Assembly (NCBI GenBank): GCA_037157565.1
Contig: JAZHRO010000063.1
Coordinates: forward strand, 87,944,001-88,008,000
Source of the DNA: Thalassia testudinum
Taxonomy: Eukaryota > Streptophyta > Magnoliopsida > Alismatales > Hydrocharitaceae
Direction of reading: 5' to 3'
Length of the DNA stretch: 64,000 bases
This document shows positions 53,710 to 64,000 of this stretch, piece after piece. Below the pieces are notes generated by a model. That model searched no databases, was not told the origin of the DNA, and worked only from the letters and a program-made list of their open reading frames with translations. The first letter of the stretch is position 1. The number at the start of each line of letters is the position of its first letter. The position numbers were made by a program, and so were the translations under genes.

Positions 53710-54657
53710 GCAACGCGCAATTCAGATCTCTTGATTGCAATATCCGTGTCAATACTAACTTGCTCTATCTCTTTTTGACTTTGATCTATTTCAGGGGATC
53801 CATTGAGGAAGATCAGCCGCACATCAACCACTCCAGGGATAGGTAAAACTCCATTCAAATCCTTTTAAACCCCTGATTCTGAAAAATCTAAAAAAGGAAG
53901 AAATCAATTAGGGCTACTTACATTATATTCTTAGATTAATCATCAAGATGCCTGATTTGATGCATTCTACAAACATTCAAACCCTGATTTGTGCACCCAT
54001 TTGAAGCTAAGGTATCTAGGGCTATCACATTCTTGCTTGAACCCTAGGTACCACATTCTGACAAACTAATTGGACCAAGTTAGAGCCAATTAAGGATTCC
54101 AATTTAGGATTTTAGAGACACGCTTGCTTAATCAAGAATTTATCTCTTTAAAACAATGTGTGCCTAGACGTTGATTGAACTGATCTACTCAAGCAAAGCC
54201 CTAAAAATCAGGCTCTTAAATTCATTTGAACACTAAAAGACGGACCTAAAATTCTCAAGAGGACAATATAGGTGAAGTTGACCCACCTTGTTGGGTTAAC
54301 CAATCTTCAAATTAGGTCACTTTTTCACAAAAACTTCTTAAAAGTTCAAGTGAAATCCTAAGCACCCTTGCTCTTAATTAAAACTGGTAGACTTAAGAGG
54401 TCAAGTCCCCATTCTAGTCTACCTGGAACATCAGTGACAAGAGAGGTTGGGTGGGGGAAACCCTGTAACCCGTGGGGGTGCTCTACCGTGTAGGGGTCTT
54501 TGCGAGACTCTCCCTCTCTGGCTGCTTAGGTAATTCTCAGGTGGATGACTTTCTGACTAAGGGGTATCATCTACCCTGAACCTCTATAGTCATCCAAAAT
54601 TTTTAGGTGTCTTGATTGGGTTCATCACATTCTACCTCTCATTTACTCCATCGGTGC
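53710..54657 (+). other. Element A 5' untranslated leader
   Basis: About 0.95 kb without a credible frame. Confidence 0.65.
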
Positions 54658-56500
54658 ATGTTCGGGAGGAGGTCTCTAAGATCATCCTTGAGGCCTCCTT
54701 TAGCTACTCATTCACGTCAAGGCCAAGCCTCGACCTCGTTTGTGCAACAACCCAATCTAATCGATATTTATTCTGATTCATCCGAACCTGATTCTCCTTC
54801 ATCCATCATCATGGCACAACCAGCAGAAGAAAATAATCTTGAAAATCAGCTTCAGTGCCTCAATGATTTTTTCCAAGCCTTTACAAACCCACCGCAGCAT
54901 CCAATGATGCGAGATCACTGCAATCCTGTTGCGGTGGCAATTGAACCTCGAGTACAAATCCCTGCTGGAGGACTTGACACTGAACTCAAGCCCAACATGA
55001 TTCATTCCATTCCCAAATTCCATGGGCGTAATTCCGAAGATCCTTTCCAGCATATCAAGCAACACAAGCATCTGGCCTAGACCTTCGGGTCTGAAGCTCA
55101 AAATCAGGATGTTCTACTCATGAAAATGTTCTCCTTCTCTCTCATGGATAAAGCTGCTCATTGGTACCAAACCCAAACGTGTCCAATCAACACCTGGGTG
55201 AAACATCAATCCAAGTTTTTGAGAAAGTTCTTCCCTATTGGTCGGACAAATGCTTTACGGCACCAGATCACACATTTCACACAACAAGCAAGAGAACCAC
55301 TTCATGAGGCATGGGATCGTTTTCTGGACCTCATGCGAAAGTGCCCCCACCACAGAGTTCCTAAATGGGAACAACTCCAGTCTTTTTACTAGGGACTCTG
55401 TGATGATATTCGATTATTCGTTAATGCGACCTATGGAGGAAACATTATGGGTCAACATGAAGACACCGTGTGGGAAATTCTTGAGAACATGTGCGAGAAC
55501 TCCATAAATAATGAATCCATGGGCATGTTCGACCGGACGAATGCCAGTGCATTGACGAATCTAAAGGGAGCACATGAGACGCAAGGCCTGTCCTCTTCCG
55601 TCGACTTGGAACTGATGGCCAGTCATCTGGACAAGGTCTCTATTATTGAGAAGAAGGTGGATGAGCTAACTCGACACTTGCAGCGAGCCACCTCTACTCA
55701 AAACCCGTTCACACAACCACCCTCTGGCAGGGAGGCTGTGCAGAACATCTATCACCGGCCTTCTCAGGGGATGGACCTATATCCACCCCCGTCTGATTCC
55801 AGACCCACCTATTCTAGTTGGGGGAACTCTGAACTCTTGTATTCTGACTTTTCTGAGGTTCCTCAGACCTTCTAGGACGTCAACGCCATTCAGAATGATC
55901 CATTCTCCAACACTTACAATCCTGGATGGCATAATCACCCTAATTTCACATGGTCAGGCAATAATCAAAATCAGAGACCTCAATATCAGCCCTGACCACA
56001 AGCTCCTCGTCCATATCAGCTGCCTTAGCCTTGGCCTAACCCAACTTATCAATCTGGGTCGACTCATACAGATCAAATGACTCTTATCCTTCAGACTCTG
56101 GCTGACATTCAGAAGACAAATGCAGCTATGCAAGAATAGCACATACATGAGATCACAGAGGTTCTCAATCAACTTGCCCAGATGGCAAATCCTCTCCAAC
56201 CTGGTGCACTTCCTTCACAACCTCTGCCTAATCCGAATAACATGCTGAACTAGAGGCGCGTTATGAACCCAAATCTGGGCTAAGCTCACTTTGTTTATCA
56301 GGCCCCTTCTACTCCATCACCTGACGGGATGAAGGCTTCGATATCATATAAGGGTTACTAGCAGCAAGCACCTCTTTTACCCAGACCAAACCAGAACCAG
56401 GTGAGATTGAATTCTGTTACTACCTGTACTAGCAAAGCAACACAGGACCCACCTTATCCAAGCCACTCCCAGCCTAGTAATACAAACCCTAACCCTAGAA
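54658..56500 (+). pseudogene. Element A gag relic
   Basis: Starts at the conserved MFGRRS ATG (54658). Gag motifs: MKMFSFSLMDKAAHWY, FLRKFFPIGRTNAL and LHEAWDRFLDLMRKCPHH (55120-55390). The linker with NPGWHNHPNFTWSG (about 55915) follows. Stops interrupt at 55078, 55390 and 55873, and several more occur in the Pro/Gln-rich linker. No zinc knuckle is seen. The relationship to B and C gag is clear. Confidence 0.85.
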
Positions 56501-56549
56501 TAGTCATCCAGGACACACCTATCCTAGATCAAGACCTAGTCCTATTTTA

Positions 56550-57320
56550 GAGGAACCATCTAAGGTTCCATTTCCCAAGGTCTTGACCAAGGGAAAAAGG
56601 ATAACCAAAACCACGGCACCTGAGGAGGACCTGGTTAAGCTCTTTGAGCAGGTCCATATGAGCATCCCCTTGATGGATGCGATGTGCCACATACCAGCTT
56701 GCACACGATTTTTGAAAGACGTGTGTACACCTAAGCATAAGTCACGAACCCAAGATGGGAATCTAATCGTACTGTCGGAGCAAGCCAGCTCCATCATTTA
56801 AAGCAAACTCCCACCTAAGGCAAAAGACCCAGACACCCCTCTGATCTCCTGTGAAATCGGTGATATACAATTCAACTGAGCTTTATTAGACTTAGGAGCC
56901 TCCATAAATTTGATACCTACATCCCTACTAGATTACTTCGAGGAATCTGAGCTTAAACAGACTGAAATTACTTTACAACTAGCCAATCGATCAATTAAGT
57001 CTGCAAAAGGAATTCTCGAAAATGTCATAGTTAGGGTACATGATTTCTATTTTCCAGTAGATTTTATTGTCTTAGACATGGATGCTCTTGAGAATGTGAA
57101 GAATACACTGATCATACTAGGGAGACCCTTTTTGGCCACTGCTAGGGCCAATATCAATTGTGAGGAGGGCCAAATTGAATTAAAATTTGGGAGCAAGACA
57201 CTAAAGATAAACATCTTTAAGGCCCAACAAGGAATTAATTGCGGAGTCATAAAACAGATTTGTGATATCAAAGCTGTGGTTGACGACTTTATCGAGGAAA
57301 ACCCGGCTACTTCTGATTAA
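56550..57320 (+). pseudogene. Element A protease relic
   Basis: The linker with LMDAMCHIPACTRFLKDVCT (56670) leads into the protease with DLGASINLIP (about 56890) and ILGRPFLATARANI (57115). The frame is broken by stops at about 56800 and 56877. The part after 56900 is open to 57320. Confidence 0.82.
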
Positions 57321-57429
57321 CTACAAGAGGATTAAAACCCGCAATTAGAGGAGCCCGAACTCAACTTAGACACACCCATAGCTCCTTCCTTTGCTCCCAA
57401 CACCCATCCTGAACCACTCGCTACTGCTG

Positions 57430-58990
57430 ACAATCCGATTATGGAATTAAAGCCTCTTCCCGATCATATCAAGTACGTCTTTTTAGGTTCTAATCAGACG
57501 TTTCCTATGATTATCAACTCCTGACTCACACCTGATCAGGAAACACGCTTGATTTCTGTTCTCCAACAACATCGAAGAGCCATTAGATGGACTCTCGATG
57601 ATCTGACTGGTATCAGCCCTTCATACTGCAACATCTACACTGAAGAGGGCTCATAACCATCTCGTGAAATGCAGAGACGCCTGAATCCAAATCTGCAGGA
57701 TGTCGTGAAAAAAGAGATCATGGTTAGATGCAGGGATCATCTACCTGATCTCCGACAGTTGGTGGGTGAGTCCAATCCAAGTTGTGCCTAAGAAGGCAGG
57801 GCTCACCGTCATCACGACTGAAATAGGAGAAACCATACCGATCCATATAACAAACTCATGGAGAGTCTGCATTGATTATAGAAGACTCAATTCCTCTACA
57901 AAGAAGGATCATTTCCTACTACCGTTCATTGATCAGATTCTCGAGAAACTAGAGAGAAATCGATTCTTCTATTTTTTGGATGGGTACTTTAGTTACAATC
58001 AGGTCGTAATCCATCCTGAGGACCAAGAGAAGACCACCTTCACCTGCCCCTTCGGAACATATGCATTCTGAAGGATGCCATTCAGTCTCTACAATGCACC
58101 CACTACTTTTCAGTGGTGCATGCTTGCCATATTCTCAGATATGATAGGTGAATACCTTGAAGTCTTCATGGATGATTTCTCGGTATTTGGTGAATCATTT
58201 GATGATTGCCTCCTGTACTTTGTCCAAATCCTCAGGCAGTGCATTGATGTGAACTTGGTTCTTTCCTGAGGGAATTATCTTGGGAAAAGAGCCACTTCAT
58301 GGTACCTGAGGGAATTGTCCTGGGACATCTCATCTTTGAAAAAGGCATCTAGGTTGATCGAGCAAAGGTGAATTTGATTTTCAAACTCCCTATGCCTAGC
58401 TCAGTCAAAGACATTCGATCCTTCCTGGGGCACGTCAGTTTTTACCGTCGATTCATTCCCGAATTCTTGAAAATCTCACGCCCCCTGACTAATATGCTAT
58501 CTAAGGATGTCTCCTTTGAAATCTCCAAGGAATGCGCTTAGGCATTTGAGATCCTACGTGATCAAATTACCCAAGCACCTATCTTGCAGTCCCCTGATTG
58601 GTCTCAATCCTTTGAGTTCATGGGTGATGCATCTGATTATGCTGTAGGGGTGGTACTTGGGCAGAAAATAGACAGGAAACCCGTGGTCATCTACTACACT
58701 AGCAAGACACTTGACGAGGCTTAGTGTAACTATACAGTTACTGAGAAAGAGCTGCTAGCTGTAGTATTTGCCCTGGAAAAATTTAGATCATATCTTTTGG
58801 GTTTTAGTGTTATCATATACTCAGATCACATTGCAGTGAGGCACCTCCTTGTGAAGAAGGATGCGAAACCTCGACTAATCCATTGGATCTAGCTGTTGCA
58901 AGAATTCGATCTTGAGATTCACGATAAAGTGGGAAAATAGAACGTGGTAGCTGACCACTTGTCTCAGCTTCCTTCTTCCGTCATCAACCC
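57430..58990 (+). pseudogene. Element A reverse transcriptase and RNase H relic
   Basis: RT begins with LKPLPDHIKYVFLGSNQTFP (57450). It keeps WRVCIDYRRLN (57860), FLDGYFSYNQ (57975) and FMDD (58164-58175). RNase H keeps DASDYAVGVVLGQ (58626), TEKELLAV (58740) and a YSDH motif (about 58818). Stops and a small local duplication or shift near 58265-58300 break the frame. Order and spacing match B. Confidence 0.85.
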
Positions 58991-58999
58991 ATCTGGTTC

Positions 59000-60339
59000 A
59001 ATCACCAAGCATTTTCCAGACAAGCACCTGCTAGCCATTCACAATCTGCCTTGGTTTGCTGATATTGTAAACTACTTGGTTACAGGGAAAGTTCTGCTAG
59101 ACTAGCCGACTTCCAAGCGGGATAAATTGATTACTGAGGCCAAGTACTATATTTGGGTGGAACCATACCTTTTCCACATCGTCAATGATCAGGTGATCCG
59201 GAGATGCATTCCTGACAACAAGGTCAATGATGTAATATCATTCTGTCATGACTAAGCCTACGGTGGCCATTTCTCTGGGTGTAAAACTGCAGCGAAAATT
59301 CTCCAGTGTGGGTTCTTTTGGCCCACTTTGTTCAAAGATGCACAGATGTATTGTAGGGCATGCGCTCGTTGTTAGACCCTCGGTAACATGAGCCCACGGG
59401 ATATGATGCCCTTATACTCGATTATTGTGTGCAAAATCTTTGACATATGGGGAATTGATTTCATGGGACCCTTTCCCGGATCTAACAACTTCGAATACAT
59501 TTTACTCTCTGTTGATTGTCTCTAAATGGGTCGAAGCTGTCCCCACGAGAACTAGTGATCATAAAGTTGTCCTTCGATTTATCCAGGAGAACATCTTTAC
59601 CAGATTTGGGGCTCCTAAGGCCATCATCAGCGATGGCAAGTCTCATTTTACTAACGTGCACTTCCAGTCCCTGATGAAAAAGTACGGGGTGTCACATTGT
59701 ATCTCGACTCCTTACCACCCTCAGAATAATGGACTGGCAGAACTGTCGAATCAAGAGATCAAGAAGATCTTTTAGGTCACTGTTTGGCCTGATCGAAAAG
59801 ATTGGTCTTCTCACCTTCCAAAAGCATTATGGGCCTATAGGATAGCCCACAAGACCCAATTATGCATGTCTCCCTTCAGATTAGTATACGATAAGGTATG
59901 TCACCTTCCCGTCTAGATGGAGCACAAGGCTTATTAGGCAGTACAGAAGTGCAATCTGGATCTAGTGAAGGCTGGAATACGCCATCGGTTGCAATTGAGT
60001 GAGATCAAGGAACTACGCAATGATGCATCTGAGAACTCGCGTATCTACAAAGAGCAGATTAAAGCCTTCCACGATAGTCACATTGTGCAAAAATCTTTCT
60101 ACACTGGTCAGAAAGTTTTACTCTTTGATGCTAAACTCAAATTGTTCCTAGGAAAACTCAGATCAAAATGGATTGGACCATTCTTGGTGAGACGAATCTT
60201 TGGAAATGGAGCTGTAGAAATTAGCCAACCTAGCCTTGATTTAGAACCTTTTGTTGTGAACGGTCAGTGACTCAAGCCATTCGTTGAACTCATTAATGCG
60301 AATAGGGCTGAGGTATCTTTTGATCTCCATTCTCCCTGA
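59000..60339 (+). pseudogene. Element A integrase relic
   Basis: The HHCC domain is degraded (59245-59380). The catalytic core keeps [13 protein letters not shown] (about 59450), IISDGKSHF (59622) and a Glu in LAELSNQEIK (59735); a one-base shift lies near 59510. The C-terminal KLRSKWIGPFLV (60155) is present. The frame ends at TGA 60337-60339 after another in-frame TGA at 60268. It is non-functional. Confidence 0.85.
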
Positions 60340-60360
60340 GCTTATTACGCCCGGCAGATG

Positions 60361-60393
60361 GCGTTAAACTCAGCGCTTAATAGGAGGCAACCC
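60361..60393 (+). other. Conserved post-integrase motif (element A)
   Basis: GCGTTAAACTCAGCGCTT then AATAGGAGGCAACCC. The 18-bp first half is identical to B. The stem bases seen in B are partly lost. Confidence 0.7.
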
Positions 60394-60605
60394 GTTATCT
60401 TTTTGAAAAACTTGAAACCCTTCTTGACACATCTTATACTGAACTCATATTGCACTTTAGGGTTCATCCATTAGAATAGCTGACTTCACCTCTGGTAGCT
60501 ATACCCGTGCTTAAAATCATCTGCAACAGTTACCCCGACCCATCCACTCACCCAACACCTGTTCTAATGAATGATTTAAGCTAAACTCGAACCCACCTAG
60601 TTTAC

Positions 60606-60639
60606 AATGAGGGCATTGCAAATCGTAGGCATGGGGGGT
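60606..60639 (+). other. Element A internal polypurine tract
   Basis: CAATGAGGGCATTGC, then GGCATGGGGGGT (60628-60639), about 290 bp after the pol stop and 1.36 kb before the terminal tract. Confidence 0.75.
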
Positions 60640-62002
60640 ATTAAAGTGCATAATGATGTGAAAATCACTTTACAAGAAAGGGTTTCATCAAAAAAATCAC
60701 ATATTCCAAAATGCCAAAAAATTTAAAAAATTGAAAAAGAACAAAAATAGGAGAAGGGAGGAAATTTTGAATTGATATCATTTGTTGAGGAGAAAAGGGG
60801 AGATAAAAATAACAAAAAGGGGCACGATTTGAAAAGAAAAGAAAAAGAGATAGTCATTAGTAAAAGATTAAGGAATTGACTTGGTTTTAGACTAAATCGA
60901 AAGAAAGAAAATGAAAGACAAAAAAGTTCTAAGAGACAAGAAAGAGATTAGTAGGAACACTAATCTTAGGCTACGATCAGATAGTCCTCAAGATCTTAGG
61001 CCTCTTGGGCTGCGATCCTAGGCTTAAAAATTCAAGTATCCACTAAGATCTAGATAGTCCTCTAGAGGTTGGGGAAAATGCGAAGCTTAAGTATTAGGTC
61101 TAAGGCTTAGGGATTATTCGGCCTCGTTAACTGACCTCTGGTTTGCGGGACTTGGTAACCTAAGCACCCTAATCCACACATAGTCTAGTTCAGTACGCTT
61201 AAGTGTCAAAATCACGCAAATGCGTTAAATCTATTCTGAAAAAGTTACCTAGATTAGGAGCGGCTGATCAACACAAGTTGATTTGGACAAGTTCCAGTGT
61301 GGAGAGGTGGGAAATTCCCCTCGAAGATGCGCAATAACATGTTATCTCCTCGGTGCTTGTCTCCTAGGATATCTAAATATCCTATCGGGGGCATGTAAGC
61401 ACCTTGTGCTAGTTCAGATGCCATGGGTGGCATTATCATGAAATGTCAACTGCCAGGGTCTGGATTTAGCTATAGATTGCCATAGGGGGGATTATCTTGA
61501 AATCTCAAAAGCCAGGGTTCTGGGGGATGCCTTGGGCGGTGCTATCTTGAAGCATCGATTGCTAGGGACCCTGCGAGGATTTATGGTGGGAACTAGGAAT
61601 CCGATGCAGACCATATTGTAAAGCTAATCTGAGGCTAGAAATAAATAGAAAATAGAGAGAAAACTCTCCAAAATCAAAGGAAAATTCTTCTGTCTCTCTC
61701 TTACAAAAACGCACTGCAAACTGAACCTGGGCTAAAACATGTTACAAGCATGGGTGCTTTAACCGTGGACTTCAACGAACCTTAGGTTAGTTCCTATGGG
61801 CTTAGAAACCTTCATGGCAGACTGAGGCTAGAGCTAATCAGGTTCGGATCTTGGTTGATACTTGAGTACCTCTAAGCCTACTATCAGCATTCTGACCTAA
61901 TCTACAAAAGAAAGCACACATCAGAGTTTTGAGCATAGAAAGGCATATGGTCTAGAATTAAAGATAATTCTATGAGATTTTGCTAAGGGACTAGCAAAAG
62001 TT
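60640..62002 (+). other. Element A 3' non-coding region, no env
   Basis: A/G-rich (GAAAAAG-type) from 60700 to 60960, then unique DNA and three direct repeats at 61417-61573. No frame looks like an envelope protein. Confidence 0.65.
61417..61573 (+). repeat. Three imperfect ~50-bp direct repeats in A 3' region
   Basis: Units near 61417, 61476 and 61525 share ATGCC-TGGGYGG-ATTATC-TGAAA...GCCAGGGT-CTGG, with decay. Confidence 0.75.
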
Positions 62003-62015
62003 AGGCATGGGGGTA
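62003..62015 (+). other. Element A terminal polypurine tract
   Basis: AGGCATGGGGGTA directly precedes the 3' LTR start TGATGGAAAC. Confidence 0.9.
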
Positions 62016-64000
62016 TGATGGAAACACCATCATGAGCCATAACTAACTCATTTTGATCCAATTAAGTAAATCCTCCTACATAACTGCCAGAGAGCCATAA
62101 GTCAATACATAACCATTCTGAGGGAAATACAAGAAAATAGGGTTAAAACTACAATTTTACCATCTTATCACGAATGCAGTACAATCACGGGTTTTTCTCA
62201 GGGGGTAATTAGGGTTAAATGGTCCTTAAAGTCTAACAAGTGGGTTAAAACAAACAGAAAAGGGTTTGCACGTGTCTTGAGAAATAAATGACTTTTGAAG
62301 CCCTAAAAATAGATTCACTTAATTAACTGAGGTTCTTGTCAAGATAAAATTTATCTAAACCATCCAAAATTAATATAAAAATATTCTCTAGGGTTTGAAA
62401 CCTTCAATTTGACCATCAGAACCTGTCTTGACCCAAAACAAACTCTTAGACTAACATTTACCCTAATTTGGGTTTTTTTCATAAATTACCCAGTCAAACT
62501 TGGTCAAAACCTAAATATAACTTCATAATTGGATTCCTTGGTTCCAAATTATCTTTTTACCAAAATTTGGGCTCAATCTGAGATCATCTTGACCAAGTTT
62601 GAATTTTGGTCTAGTCAGACTCTTTCTATCTCATTTAGACCCTTAACTTTCGAATTCTCTTGCAAATAGCCCCCCAACTTCTTTACCTTCTTCACAAGCA
62701 GGTCCCCACGACATTTTTGGAAGGTAAAACCTTCACTGTCGAGTTTCAAGCAAGGATTTCTCGCTTGATTCTCAATCAATCCTTCTCAAAATTGATACAG
62801 GGATTCCTTGGGCAATCTCTTTCCATTTGAGCCATTCCTTGGGCTCTAAGTCCTTCCCAAAAGGTCATGCGAACCTTTCAAAGGTTCGGGTATCCATTGT
62901 TGCAACCACCTTTCAAGCTTGAAAGCTTCTTTCCAAGCTTGGAAGGGAGTCCTATGGCCTATAAAAGAGACCCTAGGTCACGACCGTGCTCTTTAGCTAG
63001 TTTTGAGGCCAAAAACCCTCTTCCTAACCCAATCTCTGGCCTCCTCCGACCTAGCTCCGACGAGCTCCTCCACTATCATCCTACATCCTCCCAACGGCCA
63101 AATTGGGAGCGTCTTCTTTCTCCCTGACTCCCTCCGCCTTTCGACGCCAACTCAGAGGCGCCCTAGTCCCTTCATCCTTGTCGTCTCCCTCATTAGAGAA
63201 CCTTTCGTCCACGGCGATGGCCAACCACAGCCAACGCCGCCCTACCCCTTTCATCCTGAGATTAGGTTCCAACATTCCCTTGTCTCCCCTACCCTTTTTC
63301 CCCTTATTTATCCTTCAACTTCGATCCCTCGACACGCCCTTCACCTCCATCGTCCTCACCTCTAGCCACCCATCCGGTGAGCCCATCTCACCACCACAAA
63401 CCACTAATCAACTCGCCGACAAGCCCACAACCTTCACTTCTCCACCCTCTTCAAAACCCTTCTTCCCATTCACTACTTCGCTCACCCAAATCGTCCACCG
63501 AACAACCCACCTCCTCATGGCTGTTTTCGTCACCGACAGGCTGCTACCCTCACTCTCATCACACGCTGCACCCAGCATCACACTCGCCACTCCATGGCGA
63601 TCCTTCCTGAGCCTTCTGACTAGGCTGAGAGGCCTTTTTGCTTGATTTTAGGTGTACCCCCTAGTCGCCATTAATGAAGAACTTCAAAGAAGCTTTGAGC
63701 TCGCTCCAGGTCTCGACTACTCTAGGTAGAAGTCCTAGGTTGTGAAGATTTGCTTCAGGTACTACCCCAGGTGGTCAATTGGACACTTGGAGCTCATGAG
63801 CCATGGCAATCGAAGGAAGGACCTCTACTACAGATGCTCGAAGAAGAGGGACACAGATAGTCCCACATCGGAGACTCACAAGCGATCGACTGCGCATAAA
63901 TTGAATTTCTCTCTAGGCCTTAGTGCCTTAAGTCATAGGGGGTGAGGTTCCCCGCGCCCTCACATGCCTCGTCTGTGACATATACCCCGCAGACCTGGTG
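62016..64000 (+). repeat. Element A 3' LTR, cut by the window edge
   Basis: The first 1985 bp of the LTR, matching 40737-41864 and 52127-52984, with roughly 10% differences and small indels. It shows the empty target site of element C near 63144. The TATA box is at 62960. The longer open frames after 63100 are leader-type CT-rich DNA shared by both LTRs, and I do not call genes in them. Confidence 0.9.
62960..62967 (+). promoter_or_regulatory. Element A 3' LTR TATA box
   Basis: TATAAAAG, aligned with 41681-41688. Confidence 0.6.

Larger units (their letters stand above)
40737..64000 (+). mobile_element. Element A: old complete Athila element, interrupted by C
   Basis: The 5' LTR is 40737-41864 plus 52127-53688 (split by C). 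The primer site is at 53692, the gag-pol relic at 54658-60339, the terminal purine tract at 62003 and the 3' LTR starts at 62016. The 3' LTR runs off the window, with about 0.7 kb expected to be missing by comparison with the 5' copy. The left flanking 5 bp are ATCAT (40732-40736); the matching right copy is outside the window. The LTRs differ by roughly 10% in the parts compared by eye, and pol has many stops, so it is old and inactive. Confidence 0.9.

Noticed and set aside
63103..63645. Ser/Pro/Thr-rich frame in A's 3' LTR (also 52165-52629)
   Set aside because: It is present in both LTRs at the same place, in CT-rich leader DNA, with frame and residues differing in a non-coding way.
1..64000. 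CRISPR array, bacterial operon or organelle insert
   Set aside because: No spaced identical repeats of the right length and no bacterial or organellar genes; the repeats found are LTRs, microsatellites and transposon ends.

Overview
This window is flowering-plant nuclear DNA made almost entirely of nested transposable elements. The evidence is Athila-type Ty3/gypsy polyproteins with tRNA-Asp primer sites, long LTRs, a CACTA (En/Spm) element with a plant-type transposase-associated gene, and one broken exon pair of a plant RanBP2-type zinc-finger gene. I cannot name the species. I see no bacterial, organellar or CRISPR features.

Layout. From 1 to 8182 lies AT-rich DNA with a CAG/CAA-rich repeat, the zinc-finger relic (2738-3085, minus), a GC-rich patch near 5.5 kb, and CACTA-like terminal/subterminal repeats at 6.4-7.0 kb. 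A solo LTR called E1 (8188-10876, duplication CTATT) follows. From 10.9 to 17.9 kb there is AT-rich DNA with a few exon-like pieces, a CACTA-type palindrome near 16.06 kb and a CT-rich LTR-like stretch. Element D (17925 to about 20.2 kb, plus) is a 5'-truncated, badly decayed Athila pol. A second solo LTR of the E family, E2 (21463-24141, duplication CTTAT), sits in the DNA 3' of D. Element B (25095-36052, minus, duplication CCTAC) is a complete young Athila element whose LTRs differ at about a dozen positions and whose gag-pol frame has one TAG. A CACTA element begins at 36192. It is broken by a solo LTR called F (37688-40030, duplication GTTGG) and then by element A (40737 to beyond 64000, plus), an old complete Athila element with LTRs roughly 10% apart. 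Element C (41870-52126, minus, duplication ACAGC/ATAGC) is inserted inside A's 5' LTR. C has both LTRs and gag-protease but no reverse transcriptase, RNase H or integrase. F is a solo LTR of the C family.

How the parts relate. Nesting and LTR divergence agree on the order: CACTA first, then A, then C inside A; B is the youngest of the dated elements. B, or a relative, is the only coding source here that comes close to a full gag-pol, so C and solo-LTR families such as F could only move with enzymes supplied in trans (inference).

The most notable observations are four. C is a mobile-looking gag-protease-only derivative. A second, internal polypurine tract in a conserved block lies downstream of integrase in A, B and D and survives in C. 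A conserved hairpin-like motif follows the integrase stop codon in A, B and D. The E-family LTRs carry dense arrays of the palindrome AGACGTCT.
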